DNA from: Streptomyces coeruleorubidus
GTDB taxonomy: Bacteria > Actinomycetota > Actinomycetes > Streptomycetales > Streptomycetaceae
Assembly (NCBI RefSeq): GCF_008705135.1
Contig: NZ_CP023694.1
Coordinates: 5,995,001-6,059,000 of the forward strand
Reading direction: 5' to 3'
Length of the DNA stretch: 64,000 bases
Of this stretch, positions 35,947-44,001 are shown piece by piece. The position numbers were made by a program, and so were the translations under genes. The notes below the pieces were generated by a model. The model searched no databases. It had not been told where the DNA came from and saw only the letters and a program-made list of their open reading frames with translations. How positions within the stretch are numbered: position 1 is the stretch's first letter; each line of letters begins with the position of its first letter.

Positions 35947-36208
35947 TGCGCGCCAGCGTCTCCCTCATGATTTCCTCGATCGGGATGCCGGGTGCCGGGT
36001 TGGCCATGCGCTCGTCGATGATTCGGTTGATCTCGCGCTCTTCCCACTCCTGGTACTTCCGGAGCACTTCGATGGACACCACGGCAGCCACCTGCTTGCC
36101 TCGGCGCGTGATCACCGTGGGCACGTCGTCGCGGTCAGCCCGCTCCACGACCTCGGCCAGGTGTGCCCGGACATCGCGGATGGACTCTATGGGCAGCGGC
36201 TGTGTCAT
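35939..36208 (-). CDS. Phd/YefM-family antitoxin
   Basis: This 89-residue protein starts MTQPLPIESIRDVRAHLAEVVERA; the Phd/YefM N-terminal DNA-binding fold continues with DDVPTVITRRGKQVAAVVSIEVLRKYQEW, and the acidic C-terminal part (EEREINRIIDERM...) would wrap the toxin. The long frame to 36364 is rejected because a strong promoter and palindrome lie directly upstream of 36208, with the -10 box seven bases from the ATG: a leaderless mRNA. It precedes and overlaps the RelE-type toxin gene. The complex most likely represses its own promoter. Confidence 0.9.
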   Translation of the reverse strand: MTQPLPIESIRDVRAHLAEVVERADRDDVPTVITRRGKQVAAVVSIEVLRKYQEWEEREINRIIDERMANPAPGIPIEEIMRETLARSE

Positions 36209-36244
36209 GCGCACAAGGGTACCGAGTGTCGCATGTGTACACAA
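36209..36244 (-). promoter_or_regulatory. Leaderless, operator-overlapped toxin-antitoxin promoter
   Basis: On the minus strand TTGTGT (36244-36239), a 17-base spacer and TACCCT (36221-36216) lead straight into the antitoxin ATG seven bases later. The palindrome TGTGTACACA (36234-36243) covers the -35 box, placing an operator exactly where it would block polymerase. Confidence 0.75.
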
Positions 36245-36408
36245 CGGCTCATTGTCGCGCTCCGGGGTGCTGGGTGAACCGCAACCGTGTTGATCTGTGC
36301 TGGATGCGATGTTGAAAGGTGTGTCTTCACAGGTGAGAGCGTTGTGGTGGACGTTCCGGTTCATCGTGTAGGCGCAATGCGCCCCGCCGCGTCAGGCGAA
36401 CGCACAGG

Positions 36409-36651
36409 TCAGGATGGCCCGATTCTGCGGAGTCGGAAGGCGTCCACCTCGTCCTGTGCATAGCGCCAGAGACCTGCCGGCGTCTCGACGGCCGTCCTCA
36501 GCTCGCGGGCCAGGTCCGGGAACTGTTCCCACACCTGCGGCCTCCGGGTCACGACGGCGTACAGCAGGTCGTCGTCGTACCAGCCGCCGGCGGCCTGCGC
36601 GGGCGCGGTGTCCCGCAGGATCCGGACCGCGAGCGGGAGCAGCCAGGGCAG
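36409..36651 (-). pseudogene. Remnant of a CdiI-type immunity protein gene
   Basis: On the minus strand a frame from 36651 to a TGA at 36411-36409 encodes 80 residues beginning LPWLLPLAVRILRDTAP and continuing GGWYDDDLLYAVVTRRPQVW, then LARELRTAVETPAGL and QDEVDAF. I recognise this as the C-terminal half of the small actinobacterial proteins annotated as contact-dependent growth-inhibition immunity (CdiI_2 type). There is no start codon ahead of it; an in-frame TAG (36654-36652) directly precedes the conserved part, and the expected N-terminal sequence is scrambled between frames upstream. It is therefore a broken gene. The family call is from memory of the pattern and should be checked. Confidence 0.6.
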
Positions 36652-37258
36652 CTACAAGAACCGTCGCAGGCGTAGCTCTCGGTCCGGTCCCGCGCGGTGA
36701 CGCCCGTGACTCCTGCGGCGTCCAGATCGAAGTGGGCGGTAACGTACTGACTCCCGGTCGACGGCGGCCTCGGCCAGGGCCTGTCCTCTCCCGAGGGCCA
36801 GGCGCCGCCGGACGTGTGTGCCGACCGGCCGGTGCACGGACAGCGTGCCCCGCGGGAAAGCCGCGGCCGACGGGTCGTCGGGGGAGTAAACCGGCCCCGG
36901 CACGCACAACGGTGGGACGGTCACGGTGCCTTGGTGCCCGGCTCGGCCGTGCGCTTACCCGTTTGCATGGCATCGTCCGTGCGCGTCACACGGGAAGCGT
37001 GGTAGGCGGGCCCGACCGAGGTATCACCAACTGGCCGGCCCCAGACGCCCTTCGGCCGCCCACCGCTGGTCCCCGCCGACATGACCTACCCCCTGGCACG
37101 ACTCCCTCCCGCAGGGCCCTTGTGCAATTCCTGTGGAGGGCTCAATCTTTCGCTGACGCGCCGATGCCGTCCGTTGATTGACATGACCATGACTTTCGGG
37201 CGGCCGGCGGGCTGCACCACACCCCACAGCGCACCACCGATTGAGGAGGACCCCTCAG
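36652..37258. other. Gene-poor stretch before the subtilase
   Basis: These 607 bases contain broken reading frames. The minus strand around 36660-36925 shows protein-like pieces in two different frames (for example YVTAHFDLDAAGVTGVTARD near 36740-36680), which suggests frameshift decay of one or two further genes. From about 37090 to 37250 the sequence is the upstream region of the subtilase, with TTGATTGACATGAC near 37174-37187 as a possible -35 region and GAGGAGG as its ribosome site. Confidence 0.5.
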
Positions 37259-38839
37259 ATGGCAGTGATGCGTACTCCCCACGGATCCACCCGGCGAAGA
37301 CTGGCCGCGCTCGGCGCGACGGCCACCGCGGCGCTCGTCGCGAGCCTCGTCTCCGCCCTGCCCGCCGGCGCGGTCCCGGCCGCGGCCGAAGGGCGCATCC
37401 AGTACGAGGGCGCGGCGAACGCCGTCGCCGACAGCTACATCGTGACCCTGAAGACGCGGAAGGCCGGTTCCGCCGAGGGCCGGGCCCTGGCGCACAAGTA
37501 CGGCGCCGACATCGAGCGGACGTACACCAAGGCCCTGAACGGCTACGAGGTCGAGGCGTCCGAGACCGAGGCGGAACGTCTCGCCGCCGACCCGGCCGTC
37601 GCCTCCGTCGTCCAGAACAGGACGTTCCGCGTCACCGGGACGCAGCCCAGCCCGCCGTCCTGGGGCCTGGACCGCATCGACCAGAAGAACCTGCCGCTGA
37701 ACAGCTCGTACACCTACCCGGACAAGGCGGGCGAGGGCGTCACCGCGTACGTCATCGACACCGGCGTCCGCATCACGCACAGCGACTTCGGTGGCCGGGC
37801 CTCCTACGGCTACGACGCCGTCGACAACGACAACACCGCCCAGGACGGCCACGGCCACGGCACGCACGTCGCCGGCACGGTCGCCGGCGGTGCCTACGGC
37901 GTCGCCAAGAAGGCCAAGGTCGTCGGCGTCCGGGTGCTCAACAACTCCGGCCAGGGCACCACCGCCCAGGTCGTCGCGGGCATCGACTGGGTCGCCCGGA
38001 ACGCCGTGAAGCCGGCCGTCGCCAACATGTCCCTCGGCGGTCCCGGCGACACCGCCATCGACACGGCCGTACGCAACGCCATCACCTCCGGCGTCACCTT
38101 CGTCGTCGCGGCAGGCAACGAGTCCACCAACGCCTCCACCCGGTCCCCGGCCCGCGTCACCGAGGCCGTCACGGTCGGCGCCACGACGTCCAGCGACGCC
38201 AAGGCGAGCTACTCCAACTACGGTTCGGTCCTGGACCTGTTCGCGCCCGGCTCCTCCATCACCTCGGCCTGGAGCACGAGCGACTCGGCGACCAACACCA
38301 TCTCCGGTACGTCGATGGCGAGCCCGCACGTCGCCGGAGCCGCCGCCCTCCACCTGGCCGACAACCCCACGGCCACTCCGGCGCAGGTCTCCACAGCGCT
38401 GACGGCCGCCGCCACGACCGGCGTCGTCACCAGCCCCGGCACCGGCTCGCCCAACCGGCTCCTCAACGTCGGCGGCGGTACGACCACCCCGCCCGGTCCG
38501 CGCTTCGAGAACACCGCCGACCAGGCCATCGCCGACAACGCCACCGCCGAGTCCCCGGTGAACGTCACCGGCGTCTCCGGCAACGCGCCCTCGGCCCTGG
38601 CCGTCGAGGTCCACATCGTCCACACCTACATCGGTGACCTCCAGGTCCAGCTGATCGCCCCCGACGGCACGGCGTACACGCTCAAGGCGTACGGCACCGG
38701 CGGCAGCGCGGACAACATCGACACCACGTACACCGTGAACGCCTCCTCGGAGGCCGCGAACGGCACGTGGAAGCTGCGCGTGAGCGACAACGCCCGCTTC
38801 GACACCGGGCGGATCGACGCCTGGGCGCTCCAGTTCTGA
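37259..38839 (+). CDS. Secreted subtilisin-like protease with P domain
   Basis: The ATG at 37259 follows GAGGAGG by nine bases and gives 526 residues. Residues 1-43 are a signal peptide. An I9 inhibitor-type propeptide covers about 57-125 (DSYIVTLKTRKAG to VVQNRTFRV). The S8 domain has the triad Asp167 (YVIDTGV), His200 (GHGTHVAG) and Ser352 (GTSMASPHVAG), with Asn287 in AAGNEST as oxyanion residue. From about 405 a proprotein-convertase P domain follows (ALAVEVHIVHTYIGDLQVQLI to DTGRIDAWALQF). It should be exported, cleave its propeptide and digest proteins outside the cell. It converges with a serpin gene only 19 bases away. Confidence 0.95.
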   Translation: MAVMRTPHGSTRRRLAALGATATAALVASLVSALPAGAVPAAAEGRIQYEGAANAVADSYIVTLKTRKAGSAEGRALAHKYGADIERTYTKALNGYEVEASETEAERLAADPAVASVVQNRTFRVTGTQPSPPSWGLDRIDQKNLPLNSSYTYPDKAGEGVTAYVIDTGVRITHSDFGGRASYGYDAVDNDNTAQDGHGHGTHVAGTVAGGAYGVAKKAKVVGVRVLNNSGQGTTAQVVAGIDWVARNAVKPAVANMSLGGPGDTAIDTAVRNAITSGVTFVVAAGNESTNASTRSPARVTEAVTVGATTSSDAKASYSNYGSVLDLFAPGSSITSAWSTSDSATNTISGTSMASPHVAGAAALHLADNPTATPAQVSTALTAAATTGVVTSPGTGSPNRLLNVGGGTTTPPGPRFENTADQAIADNATAESPVNVTGVSGNAPSALAVEVHIVHTYIGDLQVQLIAPDGTAYTLKAYGTGGSADNIDTTYTVNASSEAANGTWKLRVSDNARFDTGRIDAWALQF

Positions 38840-38858
38840 CCTCGTCCGTGACCGGCCG

Positions 38859-40070
38859 TCAGTCTCCTGACGTGTCCAGTACGTAGGCGTCCTCGTCCTC
38901 CGGGAAGGGCTTCGGGTCGGTGACCCAGCCCGCCGTGAGGACGAGGCTCGTCTCGCGGTGCACGGCCAGGAAGCCGAAGGGGCGGTCGAAGACGGCGTCG
39001 GCCCGTGTCGTCTCGTACTGTGGCTCGGGCCGCTCCTCCCACCCCAGCCACATCGCCTCCATCAGGGTCACGGCAGCGGCCCGGAATCCCTCCGCGCTGA
39101 AGGTCGCCCTGGCCGACTGCCGACCGGACGCCAGGACGAGCGGTGCGGCGCTGATGCCCGGGAAGTGGCCCGGGGCGCCGTCGGCTGCCGTGGCCAGACC
39201 GAAGGACTCCGCGTCGGCCAGCAGGTCGTGACCCGCGGTCAGGGTGAATTCGACGGTACTGAGCGTCAGGGCCGGTGGCTCGGGACGCAGGGTGCGGACC
39301 TTCTCCAGCCGGAGCCCGGGACCGGCCTGACCGCAGGGCAGGCGGCTCCCCGGTACGGCCGGCAGCGCGCCCGAGACGACGCCGACACCCGCCTCGATGA
39401 CCTGCGGGGGCGTCAACGCCTCGTCCCCCAGCAGAAGAAGGACGTCGATACCGTTCGTGCCGCGCACCGTGGCCACCGTCACCGCGCCGCCCGGCGGCCG
39501 CGCGACCGCCACGGCGTCCAGCCCGGCGAGGGTGCGGGTGAGCCCGGCCCGGTCATGGCCGCGCCACGGCATCAGGTCCCCCTTGAACGGCACCTCCCAG
39601 TCCGTCCGCAGCACCAGCGCGGTGGCCAGCACCAGGACGGTGTCCGGCCGCAGCGCCGCCGGCATGTGCTCGATCGCCCCGCCCGTCCGCCGCGCGGCCC
39701 ACACGTCCAGGGCTCGCCGGTCGGCCGCCGGATCCCCCGTCAGCACACCTTGCGCCTCCGGGGGCAGCCCCGCCGCCCACTCCTCGCGCAGCTCCACGGT
39801 CCGCTCGGTCCACAGCCCCAGCGCCGCTTCCAGACCGTCCACCTCCGCCAGCATCGTGAGCAACCCCCGCCCGGCCGCGCCCGCACGGTCCGCCGGCAGC
39901 CCGAGTGCCTCCGCCAGCTCCTCGCGGGCCCGGCCCGTCGCCCCGTCCGCGAGGGAAGCCAGCAAGGGCCAGACCCCGGCCGCCGAGAACACCGTGCCCT
40001 CGTGGATTCCCGCCGCCCAGCGTGCCGTCAGGCGGTTCACCGCCCGTACCGACGTACCGATCGTGTGCAT
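38859..40070 (-). CDS. Serpin family protein (serine protease inhibitor-like)
   Basis: The ATG at 40070 has GGGGCGGA just upstream and gives 403 residues. Serpin hallmarks are visible: NRLTARWAAGIHEGTVFSAAGVWPLLASLADGA at the N-terminus (cf. NxxFSPxS), VLVLATALVLRTDWEVPF in the breach region, and at the C-terminus a hinge-like ATFSAEGFRAAAVT followed by DRPFGFLAVHRETSLVLTAGWV. There is no signal peptide, so it should stay in the cytoplasm. The reactive loop after the hinge is short and atypical, so inhibition is plausible but not certain. It faces a secreted subtilase. Confidence 0.85.
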   Translation of the reverse strand: MHTIGTSVRAVNRLTARWAAGIHEGTVFSAAGVWPLLASLADGATGRAREELAEALGLPADRAGAAGRGLLTMLAEVDGLEAALGLWTERTVELREEWAAGLPPEAQGVLTGDPAADRRALDVWAARRTGGAIEHMPAALRPDTVLVLATALVLRTDWEVPFKGDLMPWRGHDRAGLTRTLAGLDAVAVARPPGGAVTVATVRGTNGIDVLLLLGDEALTPPQVIEAGVGVVSGALPAVPGSRLPCGQAGPGLRLEKVRTLRPEPPALTLSTVEFTLTAGHDLLADAESFGLATAADGAPGHFPGISAAPLVLASGRQSARATFSAEGFRAAAVTLMEAMWLGWEERPEPQYETTRADAVFDRPFGFLAVHRETSLVLTAGWVTDPKPFPEDEDAYVLDTSGD

Positions 40071-40167
40071 TCCGCCCCCATGAGCCCGCCGCTTACGATG
40101 CGCGCAGCCGTACGTCGGTTTCGCACGGCCGCTCTCTCCCACCGCCTCAGCCAGGAGCACCGTACCC

Positions 40168-41325
40168 GTGTCGATACCCCCGCCCCCTGGGAACCAGCAG
40201 CCCCAGGATCCGTACGGCCCGCCGCCTGCGAACTGGCACCAGGGAGCCCAGGGTTACGGCCCCTGGGGCCACCACGGCCCCGCCGGCCGCCCGTACGGCG
40301 CACCGGTCTCCGTCAACGCGCTCGCCGTCACCGCGCTCGCGCTCGGCGTGCTCTGCTTCGTGCCCGCCGTGGGGCTCGTGCTGGGGCTCGTCGCGTTGCG
40401 GCAGATCAGGCGGAACGGCCAGAGCGGCCGGGGACTGGCGATCGCCGGGGCCGTGCTGTCGTCCGTCGGGATCGTGCTGTGGACGGTGACGCTGTCGACG
40501 GGTGCCGTGTCCGACGCCTGGGAGAAGTTCAAGGACGGGGCGCGGGGCAACGAGAGTCTGTCGCTGAGGAAGGGCGACTGCTTCGACGCGCCCGGCGGTC
40601 TGGAGGGTGACACCTACGACGTCGACCCGGTGTCCTGCGAAGGCGGGCACGACGGCGAGGTGTTCGCCGTCGTCACGCTGCCGGGCGGCGCGTTCCCCGG
40701 TGACGCGGAGGTCACCGACATCGCCGACGAGCGGTGCTACGAGCTCCAGGACCAGTACGCCATGGACTCCTGGGCGATGCCCACCGACGTCGACGTGTAC
40801 TACCTCATGCCGTCGCGGGAAAGCTGGCGTTACGGCGACCGCGCGATCAACTGCGTCTTCGGCAACACCGACGCGAAGGCCGAGCTGACCGGCTCCCTGC
40901 GCGGCGACCCCACCACCCTCGACGGCGACCAGGTCGTCTTCCTGTCCACGGCGAACGCCGTCGACGCGGCGCTGTACGAGGAGCCCGAGAAGACCCCTGA
41001 GGACGACCTCGCCGGCCACCGGGCCTGGGCCCGGCAGATGGACGACGTGCTCGGCGAACAGATCGAGGCACTGCGCGGGCACTCCTGGCAGTCCACCGCC
41101 CAGCAGCCCGTCGCCGACCTGGTGAAGGACATGGAGGACGCCCGCGAGCAGTGGTCGAAGGCGAGCACGGCCGGTGACCCGGACACGTACTACACGCACT
41201 ACGACAAGGCATACGAGTACGTCGACGGCCCGGCGACCGTCACCGCGCGCAAGGCCCTCGGTCTCGCGACGGCCCCGCCGACCCCGGGCGAGACCGAGGG
41301 CGGGGACTCCGAAGCCGAGGTGTGA
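40168..41325 (+). CDS. DUF4190/septum-formation-domain membrane protein
   Basis: This 385-residue protein starts with a Pro/Gln/Gly-rich cytoplasmic head, then a DUF4190 unit of two helices (ALAVTALALGVLCFVPAVGLVLGLVAL and IRRNGQSGRGLAIAGAVLSSVGIVLWTV, quoted as domain context) and an extracytoplasmic domain with conserved Cys (RKGDCFD, VSCEGGHDGEVFAVV, ERCYEL, INCVFG). KGDCFD...V.C...H..EVF is the pattern of the septum-formation domain family, which despite its name has no proven role. The GTG start (MSIPPPPGNQQ) has an AGGAG-like site upstream. Possibly anchored to the cell envelope. Confidence 0.82.
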   Translation: MSIPPPPGNQQPQDPYGPPPANWHQGAQGYGPWGHHGPAGRPYGAPVSVNALAVTALALGVLCFVPAVGLVLGLVALRQIRRNGQSGRGLAIAGAVLSSVGIVLWTVTLSTGAVSDAWEKFKDGARGNESLSLRKGDCFDAPGGLEGDTYDVDPVSCEGGHDGEVFAVVTLPGGAFPGDAEVTDIADERCYELQDQYAMDSWAMPTDVDVYYLMPSRESWRYGDRAINCVFGNTDAKAELTGSLRGDPTTLDGDQVVFLSTANAVDAALYEEPEKTPEDDLAGHRAWARQMDDVLGEQIEALRGHSWQSTAQQPVADLVKDMEDAREQWSKASTAGDPDTYYTHYDKAYEYVDGPATVTARKALGLATAPPTPGETEGGDSEAEV

Positions 41326-41419
41326 CGGCGGCTATAGCGGGGAGAAAGTGCCTGCGTAAAGCCCTCGGGGCCGCCATGTCATCACATCGAGTGATTCTCT
41401 GGCCTTTGCTTGCACCACA

Positions 41420-41456
41420 CAACCTACGGTTGCCACGCTGTTGCTGTCTGTACAAC
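41420..41456 (+). promoter_or_regulatory. Two dyads upstream of the GntR gene
   Basis: CAACCTACGGTTG (41420-41432) is a 5-bp dyad with a 3-base centre, and GTTG/CAAC flank nine bases at 41440-41456. Both lie 17-53 bases before the GTG and are likely operator halves for autoregulation. Confidence 0.5.
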
Positions 41457-41472
41457 CTGATGGGAGCGGCCA

Positions 41473-42225
41473 GTGACATTCGGTGAGCAGCCGGCGTACC
41501 TGCGCGTCGCGGGTGATCTCCGCAAGAAGATCGTCGACGGTCAGCTCCCTCCGCGCACCCGCCTCCCCTCCCAAGCCAGAATCCGCCAGGAGTACGGCGT
41601 CTCGGACACCGTCGCCCTGGAGGCCCGCAAGGTGCTCATGGCGGAGGGCCTGGTCGAGGGCCGCTCCGGCTCGGGGACGTACGTGCGCGAGCGGCCCGTG
41701 CCCCGGCGCATCGCCCGCTCCGGATACCGCCCGACCGGCGGGGCCACGCCGTTCCGCCAGGAGCAGGCCGACGGCGAGGGGCGCGGCACCTGGGAGTCGA
41801 GCAGCGAGCAGTCCGAGGCCGGCGTCGCGGTCGCCGAGCGGCTGGGCATCGAGCCGGGGGAGCGCGTGATGTGCACGCGGTACCTCTACCGCGAGGGCGG
41901 CGAGGCGATGATGCTCTCCACGTCCTGGGAGCCGCTCGCCGTCACGGGCCGGACGCCGGTGATGCTGCCGGAGGAGGGGCCGCTCGGCGGCATGGGCGTC
42001 GTCGAGCGCATGCGCGCGATCGACGTGATCGTGGACAACGTCACCGAGGAGGTCGGCGCCCGCCCCGGGCTCGCGGAGGAACTGCTCGTCCTCGGTGGCG
42101 TCCCCGGCCATGTGGTCCTGGTCATCCAGCGCACGTTCTACGCCTCCGGCCGCGCGGTCGAGACGGCCGACGTGGTCATCCCGGCTGATCGGTACCGGGT
42201 CGCCTACCACCTTCCGGTCAAGTAG
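41473..42225 (+). CDS. GntR-family regulator (HutC/UTRA type)
   Basis: This 250-residue regulator has a GntR winged helix (PAYLRVAGDLRKKIVDGQLPPRTRLPSQARI, then YGVSDTVALEARKVLMAEGLVEGRSGSGTYV, as domain context) and a UTRA ligand-binding domain beginning near EAGVAVAERLGIEPGERVMCTRYLY and ending VETADVVIPADRYRVAYHLPVK. The GTG start has GGGAGC eight bases upstream. No metabolic operon is attached, so the ligand cannot be inferred. It probably represses itself through GTTG/CAAC dyads in its promoter. Confidence 0.92.
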   Translation: MTFGEQPAYLRVAGDLRKKIVDGQLPPRTRLPSQARIRQEYGVSDTVALEARKVLMAEGLVEGRSGSGTYVRERPVPRRIARSGYRPTGGATPFRQEQADGEGRGTWESSSEQSEAGVAVAERLGIEPGERVMCTRYLYREGGEAMMLSTSWEPLAVTGRTPVMLPEEGPLGGMGVVERMRAIDVIVDNVTEEVGARPGLAEELLVLGGVPGHVVLVIQRTFYASGRAVETADVVIPADRYRVAYHLPVK

Positions 42226-42485
42226 CGAACGCTCACATCCGCCCCGTGGCGCGCTCCCCGCGCGCCCCGCTCACACGACCACCGCGGGAGCCGTCCTCGG
42301 CCGGGGTGGATCGCCTCCCTCGGCCGGCCGTCGTTCTCGCAGGTGGGCGGCGGCGCATGCGGCATGCCTCCGACCGGGTGCGCCGAGGTGCGCGGACGGC
42401 GCGTTCGTGGTCGTGCGCCCCCTGCGTTCTGGCTGGTTGCGTACCTCTTTGTGAAAAGCCGTATTCGCTGCGTGAAGGTTAGGCG
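42226..42485. other. Intergenic region after the GntR gene
   Basis: These 260 bases contain no recognisable gene. The right end leads into the TTCGCT-16-TAGGCT promoter at 42464-42491. I see no terminator with a clear stem. Confidence 0.4.
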
Positions 42486-42491
42486 TAGGCT
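42464..42491 (+). promoter_or_regulatory. Promoter upstream of the SPOR gene
   Basis: TTCGCT (42464-42469), a 16-base spacer and TAGGCT (42486-42491) form a good streptomycete promoter. The expected start point is at or one base before the ATG at 42499. Confidence 0.65.
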
Positions 42492-42498
42492 CGGGCAT

Positions 42499-42570
42499 AT
42501 GCGCATTGCGGTTTCCTTATCGGGTGGGGCACGGCACAGGCCGCGGGTGGGAAGTGGAGGGGCGCGATGA
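42499..42570 (+). CDS. Possible leaderless 23-residue upstream ORF
   Basis: An ATG at 42499, seven bases after TAGGCT, opens a short frame MRIAVSLSGGARHRPRVGSG (then GAR, stop) whose TGA overlaps the ATG of the SPOR gene as ATGA. If transcription starts at this ATG, it would be a leaderless ORF translationally coupled to the gene behind it. The peptide resembles nothing I know, and the SPOR gene also has its own GGAGGGG site, so this may simply be leader sequence. Confidence 0.35.
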   Translation: MRIAVSLSGGARHRPRVGSGGAR

Positions 42571-42761
42571 ACGACAGCACGATCACTCTTCCCTGGCTCG
42601 TGATACGCGAGGACGACAACGGCAACCGCTACCGGGTCGGCCGGTACGCGACCCGGGCCGAGGCCCAGAAGATCGCGGACAGCCTCGACGGCCGCGGCCA
42701 CAAGCAGCTCTACTGGGTCGAGCGGCTCGGTCAGAACGGGCAGGGCGGGGTGCACGACTGA
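42567..42761 (+). CDS. Small SPOR-domain-like protein
   Basis: This 64-residue protein (MNDSTITLPWLVIREDDNGN...) contains a compact SPOR-like pattern: YRVGRYATRAEAQKIADSLD followed by KQLYWVERL. SPOR domains bind denuded glycan in division septa, but those proteins are exported; this one has no signal, so the name describes the fold only. GTGGAGGGG precedes the ATG. It is widely found as a lone small gene in Streptomyces as far as I recall. The ATGA overlap with a tiny upstream frame is noted separately. Confidence 0.8.
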   Translation: MNDSTITLPWLVIREDDNGNRYRVGRYATRAEAQKIADSLDGRGHKQLYWVERLGQNGQGGVHD

Positions 42762-42806
42762 CTCGGGCGTGCCTGCGCTGAAAGTCGGTGCCCGGCCGCG
42801 CTCCCG

Positions 42807-42985
42807 TAGGCCCTGTCGTCACATTCCCGCCTGCCCCGCGACGCCATGCACGCGCTCTCGCCGCACCGGGCGCAGACCCACGTACAACCAGTACGCGGGT
42901 CCGCGCCCGGCACGCCGAGAGCACGCACCTGACGCCGCAGTGCCCGCCCTCCGGGCGGACGACGGGAATGTGACGACAGGGCCTA
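42807..42985. mobile_element. 179-bp MITE-like element with 23-bp perfect terminal inverted repeats
   Basis: The left end at 42807-42829 is the exact reverse complement of the right end at 42963-42985 (23 bp, outermost bases TA on both sides; inner part begins GGCCCTGTCGTCAC). Inside, a second nested palindrome spans 42855-42921: CTCTCG/CGAGAG, CCGGGCGC/GCGCCCGG, GACCC/GGGTC and CGTAC/GTACG around a 5-base centre, interrupted by two single A/C mismatches. There is no ORF. Perfect terminal repeats flanked by TA and no coding capacity are the marks of a miniature inverted-repeat element of the IS630/Tc1 type. Its right end merges with the -10 box of the NUDIX gene. Confidence 0.65.
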
Positions 42986-42995
42986 GGCTCCCCGC
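42984..42995 (+). promoter_or_regulatory. -10 box of the NUDIX gene at the element boundary
   Basis: TAGGCT (42984-42989) ends six bases before the ATG at 42996, as in leaderless Streptomyces promoters. Its first two bases are the terminal TA of the inverted-repeat element, so the upstream promoter half lies within the element. The -35 position (42961-42966, GACGGG) is poor. Confidence 0.6.
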
Positions 42996-43433
<438 letters not shown>

Positions 43434-43557
43434 GGCCAACCGGGGGCGGGCGAGGCCCGAAGATGGCCGTGCGAGCGCCCCTTACGCCTTTCGTGCCACA
43501 GTGCGCTGCCCCGTGCGGTACTCCGCCCCTGATATCGGGTATGTGCCCATTAACCCC

Positions 43558-44001
43558 ATGAAACAGGACATGGGCGGGTTCGCTGCCGGGGAAGTGATCG
43601 GCGTGATCGACACCGAAGGTGACCGCGCCGAGTGGACCTTTCCCGCCGAGCCGGGCGCCGTGCGCACCGCCCGGCAGGCCGTCCGCGGCCGGCTCCGCGG
43701 CTGGGGCCTCGACAGCCTCGCCGACCTCACGGCGTTGTTGGTCAGCGAGTTGGTCACCAACGCCCTGCGGCACGCCACGGGCCCCATCGGCGTCCGCCTG
43801 GTCCGCCCCTCCGAACTGAACGGCGTCCTCCTGGTGGAGGTCTCCGACCCGCTCCCGGACCCGCCCCGCGAGCGCGCCGCCCGGCCCGAGGACGAGAGCG
43901 GCCGCGGGCTCCAACTGGTCGCCTCCTCCTGCCGTCGCTGGGGCACCCGGCCCGGCGGCGTGGGCAAGACCGTGTGGTTCGAACTCGCGGTTCCGGAGTG
44001 A
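43558..44001 (+). CDS. RsbW-like ATP-binding protein (orphan anti-sigma-type ATPase)
   Basis: From the ATG at 43558 the protein has 147 residues. It is a stand-alone HATPase_c_2 domain: the N box LTALLVSELVTNALRHATG (with the Mg-binding Asn), the G1 region EVSDPLPDPP, and the G2 box ESGRGLQLVASSCRRWGTRP, ending GKTVWFELAV. The same domain ends the two large SpoIIE phosphatases in this window. Such proteins are kinases or sequesterers in partner-switching sigma control, and Streptomyces have dozens. The partner is unknown; the PAS/SpoIIE phosphatase encoded 250 bases downstream is a natural candidate. A later ATG (43570) is an alternative start. Confidence 0.88.
   Translation: MKQDMGGFAAGEVIGVIDTEGDRAEWTFPAEPGAVRTARQAVRGRLRGWGLDSLADLTALLVSELVTNALRHATGPIGVRLVRPSELNGVLLVEVSDPLPDPPRERAARPEDESGRGLQLVASSCRRWGTRPGGVGKTVWFELAVPE

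Noticed and set aside
36652..36924. A 90-residue minus-strand ORF starting MTVPPLCVPGPVY as an intact gene
   Set aside because: It ends at the stop that breaks the immunity-like frame, its second half is Arg-rich noise, and a protein-like stretch appears in a different frame, so decay is the better reading.
42807..42985. The palindromic element as a plain transcription terminator
   Set aside because: The outer repeats are 133 bases apart with a second palindrome between, both ends finish in TA, and there is no T tract; this does not fit an intrinsic terminator.
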